From positions 310,001 through 374,000 of the forward strand of contig JAPZUC010000001.1 in assembly GCA_027533455.1 (NCBI GenBank): DNA of 64,000 nt, read 5' to 3'. The stretch's first letter is position 1. The number at the start of each line of letters is the position of its first letter. Shown in pieces: positions 36,853-45,743 of this stretch. A program made the translations under genes and the position numbers. The notes under the pieces are model-generated. The model was given only the letters and a program-made list of their open reading frames with translations, did no database searches and had not been told where the DNA came from. Source of the DNA: Porphyrobacter sp. (GTDB lineage Bacteria; Pseudomonadota; Alphaproteobacteria; Sphingomonadales; Sphingomonadaceae).

Positions 36853-37869
36853 TCAGCCCCTCAGCGCCGCGAGCAATTCCTCGACGTGGGAAATCGGCGT
36901 GAACTGGCCGATCCCGTGGCCTAGGTTGAAGACGTGGGGACGATCCTCGAACGCGGCGATGATAGTCTTGACCCGCGCCGCCACCGCCGGTCCACCCGCT
37001 TCGAGCAGCAGGGGATCGAAATTGCCCTGCACCGGCATACCTTCCGGCAGGCTCTGGTGCGCCCAAACCGGATCAAGCGTCTCGTCAAGGCCCACCGCGT
37101 CCACACCCGTCTCACGGGCATAGGCCGGAAGCTTCGCGCCCGCGCCCTTGGGGAAGCCGATCACCGGCGTATCGGGGTGCGTTTCCTTGAGCTTCGCGGT
37201 GATTGCGGCGTTGGGAGCAATCACCCACTTTTCGAACTGGTCAGGTGCAAGGCTGCCGGCCCAGCTGTCGAACAGCTGCACTGCTTCGGCGCCCGCATCG
37301 ATCTGGCCGCGCAGATACACGACCGAAACCTCGACGATGGCATCGATGATCGCCTGCATGTGCGCCGGATCGCGGTAGGCCAGCAATCGCGCCGGGCCCT
37401 GATCCTTGGAGCCTTCGCCCGCGATCATGTAGGTCGCGACCGTCCAGGGGCTCCCCGCAAAGCCCAGCATCGTCACTGCCGGGCCAATCTGCTGGCGGGT
37501 CAGGCGCACGGTCTCGTAAACCGGCTCGAACCGCTCGAAAGCGGGAGTGAAGCTGTCGAGTCCCACTTCGAGCAGTGTGGGCGACAGGTGCGGGCCTTCA
37601 CCGGCCGCAAAGGTCAGGCCCTGCCCCATCGCATGCGGCACGATCAGGATATCGGAGAACAGGATCGCGCCATCAAACCCAAAGCGCCGGATCGGCTGCA
37701 CGGTAATTTCGGCTGCGGCTTCACTGTCGTAAACCAGCTCGAGGAACCCGCCCTTTTCGGCACGAAGTTCCCTGTATTCAGGCAGATAACGTCCAGCCTG
37801 GCGCATGAGCCAGACGGGGGCGACGTCCTGGCGGACACCTTTGAGCGTATCGAGAAGCGGACCGGGCAT
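36853..37869 (-). CDS. hemE: Uroporphyrinogen decarboxylase
   Basis: This 338-residue cytosolic enzyme decarboxylates uroporphyrinogen III to coproporphyrinogen III. The signature VWLMRQAGRYLPEY lies near residue 20, and IGFPKGAG plus the GNFDP motif are later. The ATG at 37869 has AAGGAG 6 bases upstream. It forms an operon with hemJ and lies at the edge of the inferred oriC, in the same position as in Caulobacter. Minus-strand transcription moves away from the origin. Confidence 0.97.
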   Translation of the reverse strand: MPGPLLDTLKGVRQDVAPVWLMRQAGRYLPEYRELRAEKGGFLELVYDSEAAAEITVQPIRRFGFDGAILFSDILIVPHAMGQGLTFAAGEGPHLSPTLLEVGLDSFTPAFERFEPVYETVRLTRQQIGPAVTMLGFAGSPWTVATYMIAGEGSKDQGPARLLAYRDPAHMQAIIDAIVEVSVVYLRGQIDAGAEAVQLFDSWAGSLAPDQFEKWVIAPNAAITAKLKETHPDTPVIGFPKGAGAKLPAYARETGVDAVGLDETLDPVWAHQSLPEGMPVQGNFDPLLLEAGGPAVAARVKTIIAAFEDRPHVFNLGHGIGQFTPISHVEELLAALRG

Positions 37870-38204
37870 AGGACTCCTTAGAACAATTATATTCAATTTA
37901 TAAAGAGACTGATGGAGTCTGTTGGCCCTGTGGAAAGCGGGAATTACCGGTTCCTGCCGGTTACCCCCTTCTGATCCCGTACCCCTATCCCCCACCCGAA
38001 TCCGCATGGATTGGACGTCAAGCAAGCTTTATCCCCACAGTTCCCAGCCTGTCGACAAGTCTTATCCCGTGTTGGCAAATACCCCGAGAAAAAGACTCGG
38101 AGCGGGCATGAAAATTGCTCCCCAGCTTGTCCGGCAGCCCCTCCCATGGTTTATGCCCCCATCTGTCCACAGGGGCCCAAGCGGGCGACACGCGACCTAC
38201 TGCC
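37870..38204. other. oriC: Probable chromosomal replication origin (oriC)
   Basis: This 335-bp gap between hemE and ppsR is the position of oriC in Caulobacter and Rickettsia. An AT-rich stretch lies at 37881-37906. Near-DnaA boxes (consensus TTATNCACA) are TTATCCCCA at 38029, TTATCCCGT at 38062, TTATGCCCC at 38151, CTGTCCACA at 38163 and a minus-strand CTTTCCACA at 37937-37929. Four GANTC (CcrM) sites lie in the gap (37872, 37915, 37998, 38094), and two more are just inside ppsR (38212, 38235). No box is exact, so the call rests mainly on synteny and clustering. Confidence 0.75.
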
Positions 38205-39050
38205 ATGACGCGACTCAACCTCCACCTTGTATCGGATTCCACCGGCGAAACGCTGGAAATGATCGCCAAGGCGGCGCTCGCGCAATTCGACAACCCTTCG
38301 GTGAACCGCCATTTCTGGCCGATGGTGCGCTCGCTCCAGCATCTCGACCGGATCGTCCCCGATCTGGCCGCGCATCCCGGGCTGGTGCTCTACACGCTGG
38401 TGAACCCCGAGACCCGCAAGCGGCTGGAGGAACATTGTCGCATCCTTGGCCTGCCTGCTGTGCCGGTGCTCGATCAGGTGACCGCCGCTTTGGAGGCGCA
38501 GCTCGGACAGGCAGCGCATGGCCGCCCCGGCCGCCAGCACATGATGGACGAGAGCTATTTCAAGCGTGTGGATGCGATCCAGTACACCATCGCCCATGAT
38601 GACGGGATCGGGCACGAGGAATGGGAGCAGGCCGATATCGTGCTGGTAGGCGTGTCACGCTCCTCGAAAACGCCGACCTCGATCTATCTCGCCAACCGCG
38701 GCTACAAGACCGCGAATATTCCGCTGGTGGTGGAAAGCCCGCCGCCCGCCACGCTTTACCGGCTGCGGCATCCTCTGGTGGTGGGCCTGACAACCTCGCC
38801 CGAGCGGCTGATCCAGATCCGCCGCAACCGCCTACTTTCGTTGAACGAGGCGACTGAAACTGCCTATGTCGATAACGACCGGGTGAAGGCCGAGCTGCAA
38901 TTCGCGCGGCGGATGTTCGGCGATAATGGCTGGCCGGTGATCGACGTCACCCGCCGCTCGATCGAGGAGACTGCCGCGGCGATCATCCGGCTGGCGCAGG
39001 AGCGTGACCGCAAGCCCGCCAGCGAAGGTGGCGTGGGGAAGCCGATATGA
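38205..39050 (+). CDS. ppsR: Pyruvate, phosphate dikinase regulatory protein (DUF299 kinase/phosphorylase)
   Basis: This 281-residue protein is a DUF299 bifunctional serine/threonine kinase and phosphorylase that controls PEP synthetase or pyruvate phosphate dikinase. It starts LHLVSDSTGETLE and has the P-loop-like GVSRSSKTPTSIYLA near residue 147. It borders oriC as in Rickettsia and Caulobacter. Its stop overlaps maf by 4 bp. The regulated enzyme is not in this window. Confidence 0.93.
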   Translation: MTRLNLHLVSDSTGETLEMIAKAALAQFDNPSVNRHFWPMVRSLQHLDRIVPDLAAHPGLVLYTLVNPETRKRLEEHCRILGLPAVPVLDQVTAALEAQLGQAAHGRPGRQHMMDESYFKRVDAIQYTIAHDDGIGHEEWEQADIVLVGVSRSSKTPTSIYLANRGYKTANIPLVVESPPPATLYRLRHPLVVGLTTSPERLIQIRRNRLLSLNEATETAYVDNDRVKAELQFARRMFGDNGWPVIDVTRRSIEETAAAIIRLAQERDRKPASEGGVGKPI

Positions 39051-39634
39051 CGCTGATCCTCGCCAGCAAATCCGCCTCGCGCCGGGCGATGCTCGATGCT
39101 GCGGGGGTGGCCTACGAGTCGGTCCCCGCCGATATTGACGAACGGGCCGTGGAGGCAGGCATCGCGGGCGCCTCGCCCCCCGAAGTGGCCGAGGCGCTGG
39201 CAGTTGCCAAGGCGGCGGCGGTGGCGGCGCTTCATCCGAAAGCGCTTGTTCTGGGTTCGGATTCGCTGGTTGTGTGCAAGGGCCGGCGCTTCGACAAGCC
39301 GCGCTCGCGCGATGAGGCGGGGGAGCATCTACGTTTCTTCTCCGGCGCGGTAATGGAGCTCCATTCTGCCGCGGCGCTGGTGAAAAATGGCGGCTGCGAG
39401 TGGAGCCACGCCAGCGTCGCTCGCCTTCACGTGCGCGACTTGTCAGGCGAATTTATCTCGCATTATCTGAATTTTGAATGGCCCGCCATCGGTCACACCG
39501 TAGGGGCGTTCCGCATCGAAGGGCCGGGGGTGCAGCTGTTCTCGGACATCGAGGGCGACCAGTTCACCGTGCTCGGAATGCCGCTGCTGCCCTTGCTGGA
39601 GGCGCTGCGGGAGCAAGGGGTGCTGATCGCGTGA
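39047..39634 (+). CDS. maf: Maf family nucleotide pyrophosphatase
   Basis: This 195-residue Maf protein is expected to hydrolyse non-canonical or excess nucleoside triphosphates. It starts LASKSASRRAML and has VLGSDSLVV (catalytic Asp region) and FSGAVMELHSA. Its start overlaps the ppsR stop and its stop overlaps aroE, so it is in the middle of a tight operon next to oriC. Which nucleotide is preferred cannot be decided from sequence alone. Confidence 0.93.
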   Translation: MTLILASKSASRRAMLDAAGVAYESVPADIDERAVEAGIAGASPPEVAEALAVAKAAAVAALHPKALVLGSDSLVVCKGRRFDKPRSRDEAGEHLRFFSGAVMELHSAAALVKNGGCEWSHASVARLHVRDLSGEFISHYLNFEWPAIGHTVGAFRIEGPGVQLFSDIEGDQFTVLGMPLLPLLEALREQGVLIA

Positions 39635-40488
39635 CCCGTCCTTACGCAGAGGTGATCGGCGATCCCATCGCGCAGTCCAAATCGCCGAAAATCCACGGCT
39701 TCTGGCTGGAAAAGCTGGGGATCGAGGCAGATTACCGCGCCTGTCATGTCACGCCCGATGGCCTTGCCGATTACCTCGCCGCCCGCCGCGCTGATCCGCT
39801 GTGGCGCGGGTGCAATGTCACCATGCCGCACAAGCAGGCGGTGATGCCGCTGCTTGACCGGATCGAGAGCCCGGCGGACCAGATCGGCGCCGTGAACACG
39901 GTTCTGAGCGGGGCTGGCGGGGGTCTAAGCGGCACCAACACCGATGCAAGCGGGTTCCTGGAGCCCCTCAAAGGTGAGCTGAACGCGGCACATTATTTCC
40001 GGATGGCGCGCATCGTCGGCACCGGCGGCGCGGCCCGAGCGATTATCACGGCGCTGGCAAGTCACGGCTTCACCCTCGTCGTGGCGGGCCGCGACCCCGC
40101 CAAGGCGCGGGCGCTGCTCGATGAACTTGTGCCGAAGGGCGAGCATCACGCGATCCCCCTTGCCCACTTTGCCGACCCGACCGATTTCCCCTTCGACGAC
40201 CGCGACGCTTGCCTAGACCTTGTCATCAATGCCTCCAGTCTCGGCATGGCAGGCCAGCCCCCGCTCGCCTTCGACTGGAGCCACGCGCCCCCTGGCAGCA
40301 TCGCCTATGACATCGTCACCGCCCCGCTCGACACACCCTTCCTGCAGGGCGCGCGCGCGAAGGGCCACCGCACCATCGACGGGCTTTCGATGCTGATCGG
40401 GCAGGCGGCCGTCGCCTTCGAGAAATTCTTCGGCCAGGCGCCGCCGCGCGAACATGATGCCGACTTGCGGAAAATCCTGACCCAATGA
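39631..40488 (+). CDS. aroE: Shikimate dehydrogenase
   Basis: This 285-residue NADPH enzyme reduces 3-dehydroshikimate to shikimate in aromatic amino-acid synthesis. The substrate motifs SKSPKIH, NVTMPHK (catalytic Lys) and TNTDASGF are present, followed by the Rossmann region GTGGAARAIITAL. The start GTG at 39631 overlaps the maf stop (GTGA). It overlaps coaE by 4 bp. Confidence 0.95.
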   Translation: MTRPYAEVIGDPIAQSKSPKIHGFWLEKLGIEADYRACHVTPDGLADYLAARRADPLWRGCNVTMPHKQAVMPLLDRIESPADQIGAVNTVLSGAGGGLSGTNTDASGFLEPLKGELNAAHYFRMARIVGTGGAARAIITALASHGFTLVVAGRDPAKARALLDELVPKGEHHAIPLAHFADPTDFPFDDRDACLDLVINASSLGMAGQPPLAFDWSHAPPGSIAYDIVTAPLDTPFLQGARAKGHRTIDGLSMLIGQAAVAFEKFFGQAPPREHDADLRKILTQ

Positions 40489-41069
40489 CCAAACCGAAGA
40501 TCATCGGCCTCACCGGCTCCATCGGGATGGGCAAATCGACCGTCGCGGCGATGTTTGCCGAGGCGGGGATTCCGGTGTTCGACGCCGATGCCGAGGTGCG
40601 CGCCATGCAGGGGCCGGGGGGTGAATTGCTCCCCGACATCGAAGCTGCCTTCCCCGGATCGACTGGCCCCGAAGGCGTCGATCGCGACCGGCTCGGCCAT
40701 CAGGTCTTCGCCGACAAAGCGGCGCTCGCGCGGCTGGAGGCCATCGTGCACCCGGCGGTCGCGGCAAAGCGGGCCGCTTTCCTCGAAGCGAACCACAGCA
40801 AGCGCGCCGTCGTGTTTGACATTCCGTTGCTGTTCGAGCGCGGCGGGCACGAGGCCGTTGACCTCATCGTCGTCGTCTCCGCGCCCGAGCATATCCAGCG
40901 CGAACGCGTGCTGGCCCGCCCGGGCATGACACCCGAGAAATTCGCCCACATCTTCGGCCTGCAAATGCACGACACACATAAGCGCGACCGCGCGCATCAC
41001 GTGATCGACACTGGACTTTCACTTGAGGAAACGCGCGCTCAGGTAGAAGCCCTGATCGCTTCCATTTGA
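40485..41069 (+). CDS. coaE: Dephospho-CoA kinase
   Basis: This 194-residue P-loop kinase phosphorylates dephospho-CoA in the last step of CoA synthesis. The P-loop is GLTGSIGMGKST at the N-terminus. Also seen are VFDADAEV, and FDIPLLFE, which belong to the CoaE lid and substrate sites. It overlaps aroE by 4 bp. Confidence 0.95.
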   Translation: MTKPKIIGLTGSIGMGKSTVAAMFAEAGIPVFDADAEVRAMQGPGGELLPDIEAAFPGSTGPEGVDRDRLGHQVFADKAALARLEAIVHPAVAAKRAAFLEANHSKRAVVFDIPLLFERGGHEAVDLIVVVSAPEHIQRERVLARPGMTPEKFAHIFGLQMHDTHKRDRAHHVIDTGLSLEETRAQVEALIASI

Positions 41070-41118
41070 TCAAAACCAGCGCTTGCAAGTGTCAGGACTT
41101 GGGCAGATAGTCCGGCAA

Positions 41119-41835
41119 ATGCGTGAAGTCATATTCGACAGCGAAACCACCGGGCTCGATCCCAAAACCGGGGACCGCATGGTGGAAATCGGCTGCGTCG
41201 AAATGGTCGGAAGGGTCGAAACGGGCCGCACCTTCCACGCCTATTTCAACCCCGATCGCGACATGCCGGTGGAGGCGGAGCGCGTCCACGGCCTCAGCGC
41301 CGCCTTCCTTGCCACCAAGCCGCGCTTTGCCGAGACGGCGGACGAGCTGCTGGAATTCCTCGGCGATTCCAACCTCGTCGCGCATAATGCGGGCTTTGAT
41401 TTCGGCTTCCTCAACAACGAGCTGGAACTGGTCGGCCGCGCGCCGATTTCGCTGGACCGCATGGTCGATACCGTCGCCATTGCCCGCAAGAGGCACCCGG
41501 GCTCCAAGCTCAGCCTCGATGCGCTGTGCACACGTTACGGGATCGACCGGTCGCACCGCGTCAAACACGGCGCGCTGCTGGATGCCGAACTGCTCGCGCA
41601 GGTCTATGTCGAGCTGACCGGCGGTCGCCAGATCGGGCTCGGCCTGCTCGATTCCGGCGCGGACGCTGCGGCAGATGGTCCCGCCGTTACACAGCTCACC
41701 CCCAATGCGCCCTGGCACCGTCTTGCAACGGACAAGCCCCGGCGCGAACCTCGCCCCCATGTTGCCAGCCCGGAGGAGCTGGAACGCCACAGCGCATTCA
41801 TCGCGCAAATCAAGGGCGCGATCTGGGTCGATTGA
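41119..41835 (+). CDS. dnaQ: DNA polymerase III epsilon subunit (3'-5' proofreading exonuclease)
   Basis: This 238-residue protein proofreads for the replicative polymerase. The exonuclease motifs are complete: FDSETTGLDP (Exo I), VAHNAGFDFGF (Exo II) and HGALLDAELLA (Exo III epsilon). The C-terminal part is a short linker and polymerase-binding tail ending IWVD. The ATG at 41119 gives the standard start; an in-frame ATG at 41083 is less likely. The order aroE-coaE-dnaQ is canonical for alphaproteobacterial origins. Confidence 0.95.
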   Translation: MREVIFDSETTGLDPKTGDRMVEIGCVEMVGRVETGRTFHAYFNPDRDMPVEAERVHGLSAAFLATKPRFAETADELLEFLGDSNLVAHNAGFDFGFLNNELELVGRAPISLDRMVDTVAIARKRHPGSKLSLDALCTRYGIDRSHRVKHGALLDAELLAQVYVELTGGRQIGLGLLDSGADAAADGPAVTQLTPNAPWHRLATDKPRREPRPHVASPEELERHSAFIAQIKGAIWVD

Positions 41836-41910
41836 AACGTCGATTATACCCGGGCGCAACCCCGCTACCTCATAATGGGATCCTCATCAGCGACGGGAGG
41901 ACTACGCTAA

Positions 41911-42477
41911 ATGGATATTCGGATTTCCGGCCACCAGTTGGACACCGGCAGCGCACTTCAGATGCATGCCTCTGACCGGCTCGGCACGATCGTCGACAAG
42001 TATTTCGACCGCGCCCTTTCCAGCCACGTGACCTTCGGCAAGGCCCCTGCGGGCGCCTTTACCTGCGACATCGTAACCCATGTGATGCAGGGGCTGATCC
42101 TCAAGGCGCAAGGCTCTGCGCATGACGTCCACGTCGCCTTCGACGATGCTGCGGGCAAGATCGAGAAACAGCTGCGCCGCTACAAGCGCCGCCTCACCGA
42201 CCGCCACGAACAGGCCGATCACGCGCGCGGCGAGGAAGAAGCCGCCTACACTATCTTCGCGGTCGAGGACGATGTGGAAGAAGAAGTCGCCAGCGATGCC
42301 CCGCTGGTGATCGCCGAGACCCGTGTCGATATTCCCACCGCCAGCGTTGCCGACGCGGTGATGATGATGGACCTGCGGAACACCACTGCGCTGTTCTTCA
42401 AAAATGCTGGAACGGAACGGCATAATATGGTCTACAGGCGCGCCGATGGCTCGATTGGTTGGGTCGAGCCCAAATAG
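41911..42477 (+). CDS. hpf: Ribosome hibernation promoting factor (long form)
   Basis: This 188-residue protein has an N-terminal RaiA/HPF domain (MDIRISGHQLDTG to about residue 105) and a C-terminal S30AE extension (NTTALFFKNAGTERHNMVYRR). The two parts make the long form, which drives 100S ribosome dimers in stationary phase. GGGAGGA lies 10 bases before the ATG. It is alone between dnaQ and the ptsN gene, and its stop is followed by a small hairpin. Confidence 0.94.
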   Translation: MDIRISGHQLDTGSALQMHASDRLGTIVDKYFDRALSSHVTFGKAPAGAFTCDIVTHVMQGLILKAQGSAHDVHVAFDDAAGKIEKQLRRYKRRLTDRHEQADHARGEEEAAYTIFAVEDDVEEEVASDAPLVIAETRVDIPTASVADAVMMMDLRNTTALFFKNAGTERHNMVYRRADGSIGWVEPK

Positions 42478-42488
42478 GGCCGTAGCCC

Positions 42489-42509
42489 GCCTTGCCCTAA
42501 GGGCAAGGC
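42489..42509 (+). terminator. Short palindromic hairpin after hpf
   Basis: GCCTTGCCC and GGGCAAGGC form a perfect 9-bp stem with a TAA loop, 12 bp past the hpf stop. The downstream tract has few T's, so it may be a weak terminator or an mRNA-stabilising stem. Confidence 0.5.
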
Positions 42510-42637
42510 CCGCTTTCGAAGGTTCAGGCGGCGGTAGCAGGAGGGGCTCCGCCCCGGGCCGGCAATGTCCCATCAGGGCATGACCGGGCCGGATCTTCGC
42601 CAGGTTGAGGGCGCTTTCTTTCGGGATCAGTAAAGCA

Positions 42638-43099
42638 ATGGATGTAAACCTCGCTCTTTCACCGCAGGCGATTGCCTTCGCCCGGCTCAATACCAAGGCC
42701 AAGGTGCTGGCGCGCATCGCCCAGCTTCTGAGCAACGCCTACGGGCTCGAGGAGAGCGAGGTGCTCGAAAGCCTTGAAGCGCGTGAGGCGCTGGGAAGCA
42801 CCGGGTTCGGGCGCGGCGTGGCTATTCCGCATTGCCGCAGCAAGGACATCCGTCGCCCTTCGCTGGCGCTGATCCGGCTCGAAACCCCGATCGATTTTGG
42901 CGCCGCCGACGCCCGCCCTGTGTCGCTGGTGTGCGGGCTGGTCTCGCCCGAGAACGCCGGCGCGACCCATCTTCACGCTCTGGCCGCGATTTCGCGACTG
43001 ACGCGGGAGGAGACCATGCTCCAGATGCTCGCCGACGCGCCCGATACCGAGGCGGTTTATGCGCTGCTGACCAACCAGTTCCTGCGCGACGCGGCCTGA
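42638..43099 (+). CDS. ptsN: PTS IIA-like nitrogen regulatory protein PtsN
   Basis: This 153-residue protein belongs to the nitrogen-PTS EIIA(Ntr) group. The phosphorylation-site region is GRGVAIPHCRSKD, with the active His near residue 69. It is a cytosolic regulator in alphaproteobacteria and has no sugar-transport partner here. The ATG at 42638 gives the family start MDVNLALSPQ. It is the first gene of a three-gene run with a hotdog thioesterase and DUF1491. Confidence 0.92.
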   Translation: MDVNLALSPQAIAFARLNTKAKVLARIAQLLSNAYGLEESEVLESLEAREALGSTGFGRGVAIPHCRSKDIRRPSLALIRLETPIDFGAADARPVSLVCGLVSPENAGATHLHALAAISRLTREETMLQMLADAPDTEAVYALLTNQFLRDAA

Positions 43100-43115
43100 T
43101 CCGAACAGACGCACC

Positions 43116-43604
43116 ATGCCTGCCAATGACGAGTTTCCTTCGCCGAGCGGGGCCCAGCAGCATTACAGGGCGCTCGAACGGCTCTATGCCTCCGCGCCGG
43201 TGAACACCAAGTTCGCCAGCAACCTGCACATCGTGGGCGAGGGCCATGCGCGGCTGACTTTCACCGTCACCCCCGAGGATTACCATGCAGCCGGCGCGGC
43301 GCATGGGACGATCTATTTCAAGATGCTCGACGATGCGGCCTTCTATGCCGCCAATTCGCTGGTGACGGACCGCTTCCTGCTGACCACCGGCTTCAACCTG
43401 TTCTTCAGCAAGCCGGTGCGCGCCGGGGTTGTAACGGCCGAGGGTCGCTGGGTCAGCGGCCGCCGCCGCGTCTTCGTGGCCGAGGCGCGGCTGGTCGATG
43501 AAGAGGGCGAGGAGATCGGGCGCGGCACGGGCACCTTCATGCGCAGCCGCATGGCCCTGTCGAGCCTGCCGGGCTACGCCGCCGACGGGCCTTCGGGCCT
43601 GTAA
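43116..43604 (+). CDS. PaaI-family hotdog thioesterase
   Basis: This 162-residue protein has the hotdog signature of PaaI-type thioesterases: AAGAAHGTIYFKMLDDAAFYAANSL (AHGT/G motif), and strand-rich C-terminal half GVVTAEGRWVSGRRRV. It would cleave acyl-CoA thioesters; the natural substrate is unknown. It lies 16 bp after ptsN. Confidence 0.88.
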   Translation: MPANDEFPSPSGAQQHYRALERLYASAPVNTKFASNLHIVGEGHARLTFTVTPEDYHAAGAAHGTIYFKMLDDAAFYAANSLVTDRFLLTTGFNLFFSKPVRAGVVTAEGRWVSGRRRVFVAEARLVDEEGEEIGRGTGTFMRSRMALSSLPGYAADGPSGL

Positions 43605-43606
43605 TC

Positions 43607-43948
43607 GTGGAAGGCCGTCTCCCTGCCCATCTTGAAGCCGGTGCAATCATGCGCCTTGCCCAGACTGAAGGCGGATTCGCGACAGTCTTGGCGAAGGGTG
43701 AGCATGATGCGGGCACGATCCTGCTTGTAACCCTGTGTCGTGGTAAAGGCGCTGTCCTGTACGAAAGAATGCCGCAACTGGACGGTTCGCGTAAGTTTCT
43801 TGCGGCAAAGCGAGAAAATTCTGATAATCCTCAGGAATTTTCTGAATATCTGGCTCGTCGCCGGTCTCAGGACCATGATATGTGGTTAATCGAGGTGGAC
43901 ATCGCGGATCCGCAACGGTTCGTCGCACAGCTCGACGAATTGATTTGA
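43607..43948 (+). CDS. DUF1491 family protein
   Basis: This 113-residue protein starts at a GTG 2 bp after the thioesterase stop. It matches the DUF1491 pattern: LEAGAIMRLAQTEGGFATVLAKG, then VTLCRGKGAVLYERMP, and ending WLIEVDIADPQRFVAQL. It is a cytosolic protein of unknown function. The close spacing suggests co-expression with ptsN. Confidence 0.88.
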   Translation: MEGRLPAHLEAGAIMRLAQTEGGFATVLAKGEHDAGTILLVTLCRGKGAVLYERMPQLDGSRKFLAAKRENSDNPQEFSEYLARRRSQDHDMWLIEVDIADPQRFVAQLDELI

Positions 43949-44140
43949 CCTAAATGCCAGCGGGGCTAACGGCCCGCCTCACTTCCTCGCGCAGGCTGGC
44001 AGGGCGGCAATTCGGCCGTATCGCCCAGTACGCAGACGGGGAGCGGCCGGCAGGCTTCTACGAACCCCCCACATCGTGATCGATTGGATCAAGGTTCCCG
44101 CCTGCGACTGCGCGCGCTCACCGCCGAATTAGTAGAGTTC

Positions 44141-44791
44141 ATGAGTCGCAAGACCGTTACCATTACTGCGATTGCGGGCCTCGCCTTCGCAACCACGATG
44201 TTCCCGAGCGGCCATAGTGCCGCAGCGCTGGCTCAGGCCGCGCAAGAACAGCTTACCGCCCCCGTCCCGGTTGATGCGCCCGAGCTGGTTCCCGACACCA
44301 TCGAATATGTCGCGCGCGAAGTGGTCCAACCGCTTCCCGCGACCAGCGCTGATGCGCCGACGCTGACCGAAGCGGGCTCGCTCCACGAGCTGGTCGGCAT
44401 GATCGACACCGACGCGCCAATGACCGAGCAGATGCGCTGCCTTGCCGGCGCGGTCTATTTCGAGGCTCGTGGCGAAGCGCTGGCAGGTCAGCTTGCGGTT
44501 GCGCAGGTGATCATCAACCGCACCGAGGATGGCCGCTTCCCGCGCTCCTATTGCGGCGTGGTGGCCCAGCCCGGGCAGTTCTCCTTCATGCGCGGCAGCC
44601 GTATGCCGCGCCTGCCGCAAGGCACTGCCGCATGGGACCGCGCTGTCGCGGTCGCGCAGATTGCGGACAAGGGCTTGTGGCAATCCGAGGCGGAAGGCGC
44701 GGTGTTCTTCCACGCGCGTTACGTCAAGCCCGGCTGGAGCCGCACTAAGACGCGCCTCGCCCAGATCGACACGCATATATTCTATAGGTGA
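44141..44791 (+). CDS. SleB-like cell wall hydrolase with signal peptide
   Basis: This 216-residue protein has an N-terminal signal peptide or anchor (VTITAIAGLAFATTMFPSG). Its C-terminal ~115 residues form a SleB/Hydrolase_2 domain with AVYFEARGEALAGQLAVAQVI and the NRTED region. Such domains hydrolyse peptidoglycan. Conserved Glu (FEARGE) is the likely catalytic residue. The ATG at 44141 is preferred over one at 44084. A strong hairpin follows the stop. Confidence 0.88.
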   Translation: MSRKTVTITAIAGLAFATTMFPSGHSAAALAQAAQEQLTAPVPVDAPELVPDTIEYVAREVVQPLPATSADAPTLTEAGSLHELVGMIDTDAPMTEQMRCLAGAVYFEARGEALAGQLAVAQVIINRTEDGRFPRSYCGVVAQPGQFSFMRGSRMPRLPQGTAAWDRAVAVAQIADKGLWQSEAEGAVFFHARYVKPGWSRTKTRLAQIDTHIFYR

Positions 44792-44803
44792 TCCTTGCGG
44801 CTG

Positions 44804-44825
44804 GTGTGGGGGCAAGCCCCCACAC
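44804..44825. terminator. Strong hairpin between convergent genes
   Basis: GTGTGGGGGC and GCCCCCACAC form a perfect 10-bp stem with an AA core, between the cell-wall hydrolase and xthA. Outer GATCCTTGCGGC/GCCGCAAGG-type repeats flank it, so the whole 44790-44912 region can fold as a bidirectional structure. There is no U-run. Confidence 0.6.
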
Positions 44826-44910
44826 CGCTGCGGGCGCCCGGTCGGGCTTGCGGCGCTTTGCGCCGACTGGCGTCTAGCATGATCGGCCCGCAGGGCCGCA
44901 AGGGCGAGGA

Positions 44911-45705
44911 TCACGCCTTCAGGCGCACCCATACAGCCGTGTGGTCACTGGCCTTCTCGCGCCCGCGATAGGCCTTGTCGACGCCGCAGGCTTCCATCCG
45001 GTCGGCGCATTCGGGCGAGAGCAGGATGTGGTCGATGCGGAAGCCGTGATCGCGCTGCCACGCGCCCGCCTGATAGTCCCAATAGGTCCACACGCCCCCG
45101 CGCGGGTTGTGCGTGCGGATCGCATCGGTCCACCCGTCGGCGAGCAGCCGCGCATAGGCGGCGCGGCTTTCGGGCTGCATCAGCGCATCGTCGGCCATTG
45201 CTTTCACCGACCACACGTCATCGTCATGCGGGATGACGTTGAAGTCGCCGAGCACCACTGCCGGGATCTCTTCTGCCCACAGCTCGGCCATGCGTTCGCG
45301 CAAGCGTGCCATCCACGCTAGCTTGTAGCTAAACTTCGGCCCCGGATGCGGGTTGCCGTTGGGGAGGTAGAGGCAGGCGATGCGGATGCCGTTCACGTCG
45401 GCCTCGAGATAGCGCGCCTGCTCCTCGTCGCCCTCATTAGGACCCGGAATACCGAGCCCGCGCTGCACTTCGGTCAGGTGATAGCCCGCCCGCGCGTCGG
45501 AGAGGATCGCGACACCGTTGAAGCTCTTCTGCCCGTGCCAGATCGCGCTGTAGCCGATCGCCTCGAAGTCGGCGGCGGGGAAGCCCTCGTCCTGCGTCTT
45601 GATCTCTTGCAGGCAGGCGACCGCGGGGCGGGTTTCTTCCAGCCATTCGATGAGACGCGGGCCGCGCGCCTTGATGCCGTTGATGTTGAAGGTGGCGATT
45701 TTCAT
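44911..45705 (-). CDS. xth: Exodeoxyribonuclease III
   Basis: This 264-residue enzyme is the AP endonuclease and 3'-5' exonuclease of base-excision repair. Motifs are ATFNINGIKAR, CLQEIKTQDEGFP (metal Glu), VVLGDFNVIPHDDDV and SDHTAVWV (catalytic Asp/His). It follows erpA by 38 bp on the same strand and is probably co-transcribed. It is cytosolic. Confidence 0.95.
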   Translation of the reverse strand: MKIATFNINGIKARGPRLIEWLEETRPAVACLQEIKTQDEGFPAADFEAIGYSAIWHGQKSFNGVAILSDARAGYHLTEVQRGLGIPGPNEGDEEQARYLEADVNGIRIACLYLPNGNPHPGPKFSYKLAWMARLRERMAELWAEEIPAVVLGDFNVIPHDDDVWSVKAMADDALMQPESRAAYARLLADGWTDAIRTHNPRGGVWTYWDYQAGAWQRDHGFRIDHILLSPECADRMEACGVDKAYRGREKASDHTAVWVRLKA

Positions 45706-45743
45706 GCGCGCCCTGATGCCGCAAAGCGCGCGCGCGGTCTAAC

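Noticed and set aside
37886..37891. TATAAT as a hemE promoter -10
   Set aside because: No -35 at normal spacing, and the start would leave a leader of about 10 nt; the AT-rich patch fits the origin better.
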